A program made the position numbers and the translations under genes. The notes beneath the pieces are model-generated. The model had not been told where the DNA came from and made no database searches. It saw nothing but the letters and a program-made list of their open reading frames with translations. Below are positions 16,829 through 24,707 of a DNA stretch of 38,883 nt, piece by piece; position 1 is the first letter of the stretch; each line of letters opens with the position of its first letter. The stretch lies in assembly GCA_964490895.1 (NCBI GenBank), contig CAZBEI010000001.1:1-38883 (forward strand), given 5' to 3'. Source of the DNA: JACRAO01 sp964490895 (GTDB taxonomy: Bacteria; Bdellovibrionota; UBA1018).

Positions 16829-16950
16829 CCAAGGTAGGCTGTCATTTTCTGTGTTAATTTTTAGATAATAATTTCTTTTTCTTAGTGGCTTGACGACCTT
16901 CTTTTGCCAGCATTGACCGATTTACAAAGCATTTGATGTCAAAATAGGAA

Positions 16951-16966
16951 TTACGAAATTTCGTAA
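16951..16966. repeat. 16-bp perfect palindrome
   Basis: TTACGAAATTTCGTAA is its own reverse complement. It lies 122 bp downstream of the antitoxin gene and could be an operator or a recombination/resolution site. No partner copy was noticed elsewhere in the window. Confidence 0.5.
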
Positions 16967-16988
16967 GCTTGATTTCTTGAGTGGAGGA

Positions 16989-17020
16989 GGGGTTCCTTTT
17001 CGTGGCATTGGGGGACGCCA
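16989..17020 (+). repeat. Partial duplicate of the tRNA-Glu 3' end (possible attachment-site remnant)
   Basis: GGGGTTC (16989-16995), CGTGG (17001-17005) and GGGGACGCCA (17011-17020) occur in the same order as in the T arm and acceptor end of tRNA-Glu (14992-15018). The exact match is only 10 bp, with two shorter matches and a 5-bp length difference. tRNA 3' ends are common integration sites, so the two copies may bracket an old 2-kb insertion. No full integrase gene lies between them. Confidence 0.35.
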
Positions 17021-17055
17021 GTTTTCTCTATAATTTTAGATGGTTATAGGCAAAA

Positions 17056-17087
17056 ACCTTGTCTGATTCGGACAGGGTAGACAAGGT
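17056..17087. repeat. Inverted repeat upstream of the small integrase-like ORF
   Basis: ACCTTGTCT (17056-17064) and AGACAAGGT (17079-17087) are a 9-bp perfect inverted repeat with a 14-nt spacer. No T-run follows, so an operator or recombinase site is more likely than a terminator. Confidence 0.4.
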
Positions 17088-17150
17088 ATGATTTAAGTTT
17101 GAATTCAAAAATATCGATGAAATCTCCAAGTCACATGACTGGAGGTATCC

Positions 17151-17426
17151 ATGGGTTACTACGTTCGTGCTCTTAAAAATAAACAATCTTTGCCAAACTG
17201 GAAAATACAATTTCTCAGCTACAAGAAAAAAGATACGGTGAACTCTATCTCTAAAAAACCAAGACGAGAATGGGACATTCCAAAAAAAATTATGGCACAA
17301 ACTATTCACGAAGTGATCATTCCTGGTCTAAGAGAATACGGGATCAAGCTAAGCAAGAGGTTTGATGCAGGTTGGTATGAATTTATTGGCTTCAGAGGTT
17401 ATAACGAATTCCTAAACCAAAAATAA
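17151..17426 (+). CDS. Small protein resembling a truncated integrase N-terminus
   Basis: 91 residues, strongly basic, preceded by GGAGG at good spacing. The first ~50 residues (SLPNWKIQFLSYKKK ... KKPRREWDIPKK) resemble the arm-binding N-terminus of some tyrosine recombinases; this is from memory of the pattern and needs a search. The catalytic Arg/His/Tyr domain is absent and the second half (GLREYGIKLSKRFDAGWYEFIGF) does not continue that family, so it could be an internal deletion product or an unrelated small protein. Its last 35 bp overlap the convergent TPR/beta-barrel gene. The tRNA-Glu-like repeat just upstream fits an element remnant. Confidence 0.45.
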   Translation: MGYYVRALKNKQSLPNWKIQFLSYKKKDTVNSISKKPRREWDIPKKIMAQTIHEVIIPGLREYGIKLSKRFDAGWYEFIGFRGYNEFLNQK

Positions 17427-18969
17427 AACGGCTGTAAGTATAAATATTACTTAAATTCGAAATATTTCTCGTCCAACCAGTGTTCCCCAATATAAAAAAC
17501 TTTGTATTGATTGCTCTGCGCAACTCCAAATCAAGAATGATATTATGATCTTTTCTTAGACCTCCGACTCTTTCTGGGAAAAAAGAGTATTCGTAACCTA
17601 ATTTAAAGCCCATACGGTTTTTTTCTCGAAAAATGAATTCATTGCTCAATACGAAAGGAATAGATTTTGATCTGTATTCTTTACCTTTTGTTCGATTGAG
17701 CTCGTAACCTACAGAGAAAGTAGGATTCAGATACTGCTCTTCTTGTTGCTTTTGAATAAAAACCTTTGCAAAAAAAGCGGTTCCAGATCTTCTAAAATCA
17801 TCTTGAGGAGAGTCTTGAAGAAATTTCTGTGGCCTTAATCCAAATTCAAATCCACTAAAAATCCCAGGATAAATCTGATACTTTGTGTGCTCGGCTATTT
17901 CAGCCAACAATAAAAACTGGCGCATCACCCCTGTATTTTTTGCCGCATCAAAATCGGTCCGAAAAACCCAATAACCATCTGACCTTAAACCAAAATTGAG
18001 TCTTGAAAAAGGCGAATTGCTGACATCCAACCCCAAATGGTTGATTGCAAACTCCCCTTGCCGAGAAAGACGGTTGTAATTGTAATTTCCAATGAAATCA
18101 TATCCTGAGGCAAAATAAAGCGGTTTCACTAAAGAAGTATGATAATCAACGCTGGCTTGGAGAAGGGACTTTAAAGTCGATTTCCCACTTGTCTGTGGAT
18201 TCCCTTTTGCCAAGGAGGGAATGAGAAGGACGTTAGAATCATACTGTAGCAAAGTCGCCACGGACCCAGAAAAATACGCCCGGTCAAGAGGTGTAATAAT
18301 TTTTTTTACATTTTGATAGACCTCATGCACCTGGTCCATCGTTGTTTGGGAAAACCCAGTAGAGTTTAAAATAGTACTTGCTTTGGACTGCGCCCCCATA
18401 AAAGAAATCGTAGCAAAAAGGGGATAGCCACTTCTCTGGTAGCATTGGCCCAAATAATATTCTGCCATAGGCCTCAGATCCATAGCGTTGCTGGCTACTG
18501 TTTTTTTAAAATAATGTGCAGCTTTTGACCACTGTAAATCGTTAAAATGAATCATTCCAAAATAAAGATAAGAAGCTCCTAAGTTATATTTTGATTGAAT
18601 TGATTTTCTAAAGTACTCTTGAGCCTTCGGAATATTTTTTTTGTTAAAATAAAGGGCCCCTAATTCAAAAAAATAGGGGGCTAGTTTTTTGGGGGGAGCA
18701 TTGGCTTGAGTCTGAATTTTAACGAGGGCGTCATAAGTCCTCAATGTTCCCTCGTGGTCATTGAGAGCTTTATAGTCTAAGGCTTTTAATTCTAAGAATT
18801 CGATCGACTGTGGCTCTTGTTTCAGCAGAGATGTCAATATCAGTAATGTCTTTTTAGGCAGGTTCTCATGCAATGCTAAAACAGCCTCTAAATACTCTGG
18901 TTCTAAGGGTGTAGGAATGCTGGCGTATCCCCGTAGACAAAACAAGAAAAAAACAAGACATTTTTTCAT
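17392..18969 (-). CDS. Secreted TPR protein with a C-terminal outer-membrane beta-barrel-like domain
   Basis: 525 residues from the ATG at 18969 (MKKCLVFFLFCLRGYA, a signal peptide); an upstream ATG at 18984 would only add five residues. Residues about 20-210 are TPR-like helices (KLAPYFFELGALYFNKKNIPKAQEYFRKSIQ; LGASYLYFGMIHFNDLQWSKAAHYFKK). From about 240 onward the sequence turns into alternating strand-like segments and ends in FIFGLGIRYNL, an outer-membrane barrel-type terminus. The layout resembles the surface-lipoprotein-assembly/DUF560 style but is not a firm match. It diverges from a FecR-domain gene and a lipoprotein gene, with which it may form one envelope system. Confidence 0.65.
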   Translation of the reverse strand: MKKCLVFFLFCLRGYASIPTPLEPEYLEAVLALHENLPKKTLLILTSLLKQEPQSIEFLELKALDYKALNDHEGTLRTYDALVKIQTQANAPPKKLAPYFFELGALYFNKKNIPKAQEYFRKSIQSKYNLGASYLYFGMIHFNDLQWSKAAHYFKKTVASNAMDLRPMAEYYLGQCYQRSGYPLFATISFMGAQSKASTILNSTGFSQTTMDQVHEVYQNVKKIITPLDRAYFSGSVATLLQYDSNVLLIPSLAKGNPQTSGKSTLKSLLQASVDYHTSLVKPLYFASGYDFIGNYNYNRLSRQGEFAINHLGLDVSNSPFSRLNFGLRSDGYWVFRTDFDAAKNTGVMRQFLLLAEIAEHTKYQIYPGIFSGFEFGLRPQKFLQDSPQDDFRRSGTAFFAKVFIQKQQEEQYLNPTFSVGYELNRTKGKEYRSKSIPFVLSNEFIFREKNRMGFKLGYEYSFFPERVGGLRKDHNIILDLELRRAINTKFFILGNTGWTRNISNLSNIYTYSRFIFGLGIRYNL

Positions 18970-19055
18970 GGCGCCAATGGTCAAACACTTCCCATATCAG
19001 AATAATGTCAGAAAAGACTAGAAATCAACAAAATAAGGCATAAAATAATCTCACC

Positions 19056-19889
19056 ATGTCAAAATGGATTTTATTTTTCCTAGTCAGTGTTTCTGTGCAG
19101 GCAGGATTTCCGGTAGGCAAGGTCATTAGCACACAGGGACAGGTCTACATAAAATCAAAAGATACCCAAGATAAAAAGAAAATACAATCTGGAGAACCTT
19201 TTTTTGAGGGAGATACTTTATCGACGGATCCATTGTCTACAGCAAAGGTCCTACTCAATGACAAAAGTGTTTTAGACTTAAATGCATCTGCTACCGTTTT
19301 GATCGAAAAGTATCAAATCAAGGAAGTCTCCAATCGACAAATAGAGCTTTCTATTTTATCTGGAACCATTCGTGCTCTGATTACTAAACCTGTCAGCAAA
19401 TTAGGGCGGTTTAATATTCGAAGAGGAGTTGCTGTAATGGGTGTCCGTGGAACAGAATTAGTGGTGACCCAGTCTTCAGTGACAGTATTGAGCGGAAAAA
19501 TAGAATACAGTGCCCCAGGGTTAAATCAAAATGCGCCCATCACAATCCAGAGTGGAATGCAACTCAGTTTAGAAATGTCAAAACCTATTGCACTCAATGC
19601 AGGACAGCTGGATGGGGTTGCCCAAAATTCGAGAGTTCAAGATAACACGTTCGAAAAATCAGTCCACCTAGAAACAGGGCATGGAGTCGAAGTGGTCAAT
19701 CATTCGAGTTCTTTAGTGAGTATTAAAGATAATATCGCCTCAGTGAATGAGCAGATCGAAGTGAGCGAAAAAAAACCAGCAGATTTAAATTTAGCTGTTA
19801 TTGAGGAAGAAATGACTCAAACAGAAGAGCCCGTCGCGTCTGACGAGGCTGGCATTCCTGTCACACTCTCAGTTAGGTTTAATCCCTAA
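19056..19889 (+). CDS. Secreted FecR-domain protein
   Basis: 277 residues with a signal peptide ending at Val-Gln-Ala (about residue 16). The FecR domain covers about residues 18-165: VGKVISTQGQVYIKS, FFEGDTLSTDPLSTAKVLLNDKSVLDLNASATVLI, LLSGTIRALI-type strand, and FNIRRGVAVMGVRGTELVV, the usual end of the repeat. The C-terminal ~80 residues are acidic and low in structure. There is no anti-sigma helix or transmembrane segment, so this is the free-standing, periplasmic or surface type of FecR protein, not a TonB-sigma regulator. The lipoprotein gene starts at the next base after its TAA. Confidence 0.8.
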   Translation: MSKWILFFLVSVSVQAGFPVGKVISTQGQVYIKSKDTQDKKKIQSGEPFFEGDTLSTDPLSTAKVLLNDKSVLDLNASATVLIEKYQIKEVSNRQIELSILSGTIRALITKPVSKLGRFNIRRGVAVMGVRGTELVVTQSSVTVLSGKIEYSAPGLNQNAPITIQSGMQLSLEMSKPIALNAGQLDGVAQNSRVQDNTFEKSVHLETGHGVEVVNHSSSLVSIKDNIASVNEQIEVSEKKPADLNLAVIEEEMTQTEEPVASDEAGIPVTLSVRFNP

Positions 19890-20465
19890 ATGAAAAAAGC
19901 AAATTTTTTTATTTTATTTCTTTTTTTAAGCAGCTGTTCTTTAGAACTCCCTAAGCCACGTCAAGCCAGGCTTAACTTTACCCTAGGCAAAGCACAGCAG
20001 TTAAACTTAAGTCAAACCTTGTTTTATAAAGAGAGTTCCACGCTTCAGCAATTTCCGGCTCAAAGTAAAAATTTTAATTGCTATGCTGTCAATGTCTTTG
20101 GAGAGGGGATTTCTCCACCTCACGAAGCGTTTAATGATCGTTTTTTCATCCCTGAATGTTCCTATCCTGGAATATTCTCGAACATGATTTTTTCTTTAGA
20201 CACCCCCACCGATATCACCTTAGAAGTCTTAACGGGCCCTAGCAGAAAGATCCAATTTCTGGGTATCTTTCGTGCAAAAGGATGCCCAGAAGAGCTTTCT
20301 CTTTTAGATTATGCTTTAGCAGACACATCCAACATCGTCGAACTGGGTTCAGAAACAGTGGATGTTTTTTCTGATACCGCGGTAGAAATAAATAGCACGT
20401 ATGGGATGAATCAGGAAAATAACAATCCCAATAACCCAAAATTAGCTTTTCCATTTTGTGAGTAA
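19890..20465 (+). CDS. Putative lipoprotein of unknown function
   Basis: 191 residues. The N-terminus (MKKANFFILFLFLSSCSLELP) is a type II signal peptide with a lipobox Leu-Ser-Ser-Cys, lipidated at Cys16. The residue after Cys is Ser, which does not suggest inner-membrane retention by the usual Asp+2 rule. The mature part holds four more Cys (NCYAV, PECSY, GCPEE and a near-terminal PFCE), so disulfides are possible. No family recognised. It starts directly after the FecR gene's stop, so the two are probably co-translated and may interact. Confidence 0.7.
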   Translation: MKKANFFILFLFLSSCSLELPKPRQARLNFTLGKAQQLNLSQTLFYKESSTLQQFPAQSKNFNCYAVNVFGEGISPPHEAFNDRFFIPECSYPGIFSNMIFSLDTPTDITLEVLTGPSRKIQFLGIFRAKGCPEELSLLDYALADTSNIVELGSETVDVFSDTAVEINSTYGMNQENNNPNNPKLAFPFCE

Positions 20466-20502
20466 GGTTGCCCATTCAATTCTTTTTCTCCAGGGAATCG
20501 CC

Positions 20503-21171
20503 TCATTTCTCAAGGCGTTGTAACAGTCTTTCTGCTTCGTTTTCATCAATCAGAGTAAACCGTTTCAATTCTTCTTCGTAGGCATACACGTCAGCCTTGG
20601 CAATGTCGAACCACCATCCATGCACAGTCAATGTTCCATCCTCAATTCGCTTCTTAACAGCAGGATAGGATTTAACATGTGCAATTTGAAGCAAGACATT
20701 AAGTTGAGAAAGTTGGTTGTGCTCATCCAGTGCTAAATCAAGCACAATACCTGACATCAATTGGTCAGCTGCTTGAGCGCCATGTCGAAGCCAGTTTTTC
20801 AAATTTGGAGTCTGAACATTGTTTCGATTGCTAACAAGGGCTAGCATTGCAGCGCATTCTGAATGGCCACAAACGATGATGTCTGAAACATTTAGACTGA
20901 GAACAGAAAATTCGATTGCAGCGGCTTCGGATTCATCACCTGTTGAAATACCATTCTTGTCACACGGGGGAATGAGATTCCCAATATTTCTCACAACAAA
21001 GAGGTCGCCTGGATTTGTTGAAGCAAAGGTGTTTGGGACAACACGACTATCAGAACATGCAATAAACAGAGTGTCAGGGGATTGTCCGGCAGCAAGACTA
21101 GCAAACGACTCTTTATATCCTTTTCGAACTTTACGACGAAACTCAACTATCCCAAGGATTAGCTTCTTCAC
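20503..21171 (-). CDS. Beta-class carbonic anhydrase
   Basis: 222 residues. The zinc ligands are Cys39 (ACSDSR, with the Asp41-Arg43 dyad), His103 and Cys106 (CGHSECAAM). The VVRNIGNLIPP and GDESEAAAIEFSV blocks match the family. It interconverts CO2 and bicarbonate in the cytoplasm, supplying carboxylases and pH control. It diverges from a putative Na+/H+ antiporter gene 153 bp away, a pairing consistent with ion/pH homeostasis. It converges on the lipoprotein gene with a 37-bp gap. Confidence 0.93.
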   Translation of the reverse strand: MKKLILGIVEFRRKVRKGYKESFASLAAGQSPDTLFIACSDSRVVPNTFASTNPGDLFVVRNIGNLIPPCDKNGISTGDESEAAAIEFSVLSLNVSDIIVCGHSECAAMLALVSNRNNVQTPNLKNWLRHGAQAADQLMSGIVLDLALDEHNQLSQLNVLLQIAHVKSYPAVKKRIEDGTLTVHGWWFDIAKADVYAYEEELKRFTLIDENEAERLLQRLEK

Positions 21172-21323
21172 AGGAAGAAAAGCTTATCGTATTTTGCATG
21201 GGTAGTCTATTAAAGAGTCTGAATTGAGGACGCTAGAAAAATTAAGAAAAAAGTGATAAATTTTGAGAACCCGGTAAGACTGTTTTCAGAGCACTATAAT
21301 AATAGTTAGAACATGAAGGTCCT

Positions 21324-22601
21324 ATGATAAAAACACCACTAAATAGTTTAGATATAGCAGCAACGATTTTATTTGCCTGTGCCATTCTCCATACTTTTTG
21401 GGTGAAGCGGTTTCAGCATTTAGCTCGCAGATTTCCTGAGGGATCCGTTGGTGAAAATATATATCACTTACTTGGCGAAGTAGAAGTGGTGTTTGGTTTT
21501 TGGGCCATGATATTTTTACTACTCTTCGGAATTACACAAGGTTTCAATGAAGCAATCCACTATCTAGAAACAAGAAGTTTTACTGAGCCTGTATTTGTTT
21601 TTGTCATTATGGCAGTATGCTCTTCTCGTCCCATCCTTGAAATGGCTTCTCAGATGCTCGAATTATTTTCGAGATTTTTACCACTGAATCGCTCAATCGC
21701 TTTTTATGTAAGCTGCATGATCATAGGACCGCTCCTAGGGAGTTTTATCACTGAATCTGCAGCAATGACAGTTACTGCACTTATTCTACTCAATCGATTT
21801 TACAAGCATGGAATTTCAACAAAACTCATGTACGCAACTATCGGACTTCTTTTTGTAAACGTGTCTATGGGTGGCACCCTCACTCCCTATGCTGCTCCCC
21901 CTGTGCTCATGGTAGCAAGAAAGTGGGACTGGAATTTAGGGTTTATGCTCAGTCAGTTTGGATGGAAGGCTGCACTTTCAATAGTGATTTCTACTGCCAT
22001 TGTAACTGTACGTTTTAGGAAAGAATTAGCAGCAGTCACTGTATTTCGAATTAAAACTCCAGTTCTCCCAATTCCACTCTGGGTCTCAGTGACACATTTG
22101 TTATTCTTAGTGACCATTATTATCAGCGCTCACCATATGGCAGTCTTTGTTGGAATTTTTCTTTTCTTCTTGGGCTTGACTGCTGTCACCAAGGAATATC
22201 AGGATGAGATAAACTTAAGAGGGGGATTGTTAGTAGCCTTTTTTCTCGGCGGTTTGGTCGTTTTAGGTGGACCTCAGAGCTGGTGGTTGGAGCCTATTCT
22301 CACACGGCTTGAAACATTTCCGCTTTTCTTAGGTGCAATCTCACTCACTGCTATTACAGATAACACCGCCTTGACCTATCTGGGATCGCAGGTTCCATCT
22401 TTAAATGAAGCTTTGCGTTATGCTCTGGTGGCAGGAAGTCTGGTGGGAGGAGGTTTGACTGTCATTGCAAACGCTCCAAATCCAGCAGGGTATGGAATTC
22501 TAAATGCATCTTTTGGTGAAGAAGGGATTAGTCCCCTTCTCCTTTTTATTCATGCACTCACTCCAACAATGATAGCGGCACTCTGCTTCTGGTTTTTATA
22601 A
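21324..22601 (+). CDS. Putative Na+/H+ antiporter (Na_H_antiport_2-like)
   Basis: 425 residues with about 11 hydrophobic helices. The blocks SVGENIYHLLGEVEVVFGFWA, CSSRPILEMASQMLELFSR, GSFITESAAMTVTALILLNRFY and SMGGTLTPYAAPPVLMVARKWDWN match a conserved family annotated as putative Na+/H+ antiporters, distantly related to the CitMHS/ArsB fold. The conserved Glu/Thr/Pro-rich hairpins are consistent with ion binding. The actual ion is not proven by sequence. A TATAAT at 21295-21300 may be its -10, and AAGG precedes the ATG. The neighbouring carbonic anhydrase gene is transcribed the other way. Confidence 0.75.
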   Translation: MIKTPLNSLDIAATILFACAILHTFWVKRFQHLARRFPEGSVGENIYHLLGEVEVVFGFWAMIFLLLFGITQGFNEAIHYLETRSFTEPVFVFVIMAVCSSRPILEMASQMLELFSRFLPLNRSIAFYVSCMIIGPLLGSFITESAAMTVTALILLNRFYKHGISTKLMYATIGLLFVNVSMGGTLTPYAAPPVLMVARKWDWNLGFMLSQFGWKAALSIVISTAIVTVRFRKELAAVTVFRIKTPVLPIPLWVSVTHLLFLVTIIISAHHMAVFVGIFLFFLGLTAVTKEYQDEINLRGGLLVAFFLGGLVVLGGPQSWWLEPILTRLETFPLFLGAISLTAITDNTALTYLGSQVPSLNEALRYALVAGSLVGGGLTVIANAPNPAGYGILNASFGEEGISPLLLFIHALTPTMIAALCFWFL

Positions 22602-22638
22602 AATTGTCCGTTCTAGGTGGGCGCTTTGCTGCTATGCA

Positions 22639-23802
22639 TCACGGGTGAGTCGAAGACTCGTGGGTTGGTTCTTTGTTTAAATCACTGGCTAATTTATCTT
22701 TATTCAAAGTTTCAATTTTAGACGAAAAATGAAAATCGAGCATTTTTATAATGTTTAAGGGAAGCTTGGGAAGCCGAGAACGTGGAATAAATAAAGTCGA
22801 TAAATCAAAAAGATCGGTATAGATCTTATGCTTATCAACGGTGAGCTTTAGATAGTCATGGCCGCTAGAGCCCCCAGTGCCGATTTTATTGCCGATCATT
22901 CGGCGTACCATTAACGCATGACGGTAGCGCCATAGGGTGAGGAGTTCGTCCACATCCATCAGAAGAGTCAGAAGTTTAAAGGGCAAATGAAGAATAGGCA
23001 TATCTCTATAGACATTGATAAACAAAGCAGCCATCAAAGCGGAGTGAGAAAAACTTCGTTGCCCGTCCTTAAAAAGCTCATGATATTGTTTTGAGTCAAA
23101 AACAGTGTCTACTGATTTCAAAACTTGGTTTAATTTTTCTAATTCTATTTTTATTTTTTCGTCAGAAAAAGCTGTGTTTTTTTCGATGTTTTCACGGTCA
23201 CGTGCCAACATGGCCTTGACCGAAGCTTCGTATTGTTTGATAAAATCGAACGACCTGTGCTTCATGAAGGGCATCCGCGAAAGCCATCGATCAACCAGGT
23301 CTAGAAGAGAAGGTTCCTGTTCAGTTGAGCGAGCCCTCTTGGCTTCTTCAGGGATGAGTCTTTGACAGTAAGATTCTTGATGATAGGTCAACCGGTTTTC
23401 TGCCTTTAGTCCAAGCTTTGTTTCTATCATTCGAAACTGAAGGCTCTGAAAACCAGAGGCTGGAGTGAGCAAATCTCTAAACTCTAAAAAATCAAGAGGG
23501 GTCATCGTTTCTAAAATTTTTACCTGATCGATCAAAAGTTTCTGAATATCAGTCACACGCTGTAAACGTGAAACTGCAATGCTCACCTCAGATTCATTGA
23601 CAGGATCCTTTTTAAGGATTTCCAGAATGGAGTCCAATTCAAATAAAATCTGTTTAAACCAAAGTTCATAGGTCTGGTGAACAATGATAAAGAGCATTTC
23701 GTCGTGACACGGGCGCCCTGCTTCTTGGCTTTTCAAACTCTGATTTCCTAAGATCTGATCTAGCTTTAAATAATGCGAGTAATGAACTTGCAACAATGGC
23801 AC
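22639..23802 (-). CDS. kynA: Tryptophan 2,3-dioxygenase
   Basis: 387 residues, longer than the ~280 of Xanthomonas TDO through an inserted helical region. His42 in IIVHQTYELWFKQ is the active-site base; RYRHALMVRRMIGNKIGTGGSSG carries the proximal heme ligand His and the substrate-binding GTGGSSG loop. It opens the indole ring of L-tryptophan with O2 to N-formylkynurenine in the cytoplasm. The apparent start is GTG at 23802, but AAAGGGGGGG runs directly into it; a TTG two codons in (23796) has better Shine-Dalgarno spacing. It is transcribed away from the rest of the kynurenine genes, with the decarboxylase-like gene upstream in the same direction. Confidence 0.93.
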   Translation of the reverse strand: MPLLQVHYSHYLKLDQILGNQSLKSQEAGRPCHDEMLFIIVHQTYELWFKQILFELDSILEILKKDPVNESEVSIAVSRLQRVTDIQKLLIDQVKILETMTPLDFLEFRDLLTPASGFQSLQFRMIETKLGLKAENRLTYHQESYCQRLIPEEAKRARSTEQEPSLLDLVDRWLSRMPFMKHRSFDFIKQYEASVKAMLARDRENIEKNTAFSDEKIKIELEKLNQVLKSVDTVFDSKQYHELFKDGQRSFSHSALMAALFINVYRDMPILHLPFKLLTLLMDVDELLTLWRYRHALMVRRMIGNKIGTGGSSGHDYLKLTVDKHKIYTDLFDLSTLFIPRSRLPKLPLNIIKMLDFHFSSKIETLNKDKLASDLNKEPTHESSTHP

Positions 23803-23838
23803 CCCCCCTTTGCTGACTAGTACTAGAGACTTTCCTAC

Positions 23839-24657
23839 TTAAGATCCAATAGAATGTACAATCATTTTTTCGAGTTGTTTTTCTGAAGCAAAAAAATCCC
23901 CTGTAATTGTCTGTCCCGTCTTGAGCGCAATTGCAGGCGTAATTGCTCCAGTCAATACAATACTGTGAGCTGGGAGGGGAGTGTCTGATTGTGCCAGCAG
24001 TGATACGAGTTCACACAAAGACTGAAGTGGATTTCCCAGCACTGCACTTGATTCGCCTTTTTCTCTCACTTCTCCATTTTCTTTTAATGTGACAGAAATT
24101 TTTCCGAGAGAGTCTATAGAAAATCTACTGATGTCTATCTCCTCTCCTAAAATAAAACCGCTCGAAGACGAGTTATCCGCCACAACGTCATGGAGTGTAA
24201 AATACTTAAAGTCATGATATCGCGAGTCTAAAATTTCGAGTGCCATCAAAACCTTGCTGCAGGCAGTAAACGCCTCGCTTACATTGATTTTTCCATAAAG
24301 ATCTTTCGAGGTGATAAACGCAATCTCAGGTTCTATCTTAGGATGAATTTTTCCTTTCAATCGAAAAGGAGTTTGTCTGGGATGCTCAGTCTGATCGAGG
24401 AGGACTCCATAGATGGGAGTATGCAACCCCATCTGTTCCATTTTTGCTTTAGAAGTAAGCCCCATTTTATAACCCACGATTTTTTCTCCGGCTTGCAGCC
24501 TTGTATGAATCCCGATTTTTTGAATTTCATAAGCGGCTTCGAGTGTAAAATTTTCGAACGTTTTGGTGAGAGGGGGTATTGTTACACTGTTTACTCGAGC
24601 ATCAAAAAGGGCCTGAGCACATTGATTGAGTTTTTCTCTGTCCATTTGCACAGACAT
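23839..24657 (-). CDS. 4-oxalocrotonate decarboxylase-like enzyme (hydratase/decarboxylase family)
   Basis: 272 residues from the ATG at 24657, which has AAAGGA 9 nt upstream; the ATG at 24687 lacks a Shine-Dalgarno sequence. The fold is that of the MhpD/DmpE-DmpH family. GEKIVGYKMGLTSKAKMEQMG fits the 2-oxo-3-hexenedioate (4-oxalocrotonate) decarboxylase branch, whose members read VVGxKMGLTSRAKMxQ, better than the 2-oxopentenoate hydratases. Metal-binding residues lie in IEPEIAFI and the LEILDSRY segment. In the pathway it would decarboxylate 4-oxalocrotonate, the product of aminomuconate deaminase, to 2-oxopent-4-enoate. Hydratase activity is the main alternative. It lies 50 bp from the divergent kynB. 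Confidence 0.78.
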   Translation of the reverse strand: MSVQMDREKLNQCAQALFDARVNSVTIPPLTKTFENFTLEAAYEIQKIGIHTRLQAGEKIVGYKMGLTSKAKMEQMGLHTPIYGVLLDQTEHPRQTPFRLKGKIHPKIEPEIAFITSKDLYGKINVSEAFTACSKVLMALEILDSRYHDFKYFTLHDVVADNSSSSGFILGEEIDISRFSIDSLGKISVTLKENGEVREKGESSAVLGNPLQSLCELVSLLAQSDTPLPAHSIVLTGAITPAIALKTGQTITGDFFASEKQLEKMIVHSIGS

Positions 24658-24707
24658 AACACTGAATCCTTTTACAATGAAGCTCATTTGGGATAGTTTT
24701 TAGGCAA

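Larger units (their letters stand above)
16829..17150. other. Gene-free accessory spacer with palindromes and a tRNA-like fragment
   Basis: These 322 bases hold no convincing gene. In order they contain a 16-bp perfect palindrome (16951-16966), a tRNA-Glu 3'-end-like segment (16989-17020), a consensus -10-like TATAAT (17029-17034) without a good -35, and a 9-bp inverted repeat (17056-17087). GGAGG at 17141-17145 serves the following small ORF. The density of repeats suggests the scar of a mobile element. Confidence 0.4.

Noticed and set aside
23839..24657. 2-oxopent-4-enoate hydratase as first choice
   Set aside because: The KMGLTSKAKMEQMG block fits the decarboxylase branch better; kept as an alternative.
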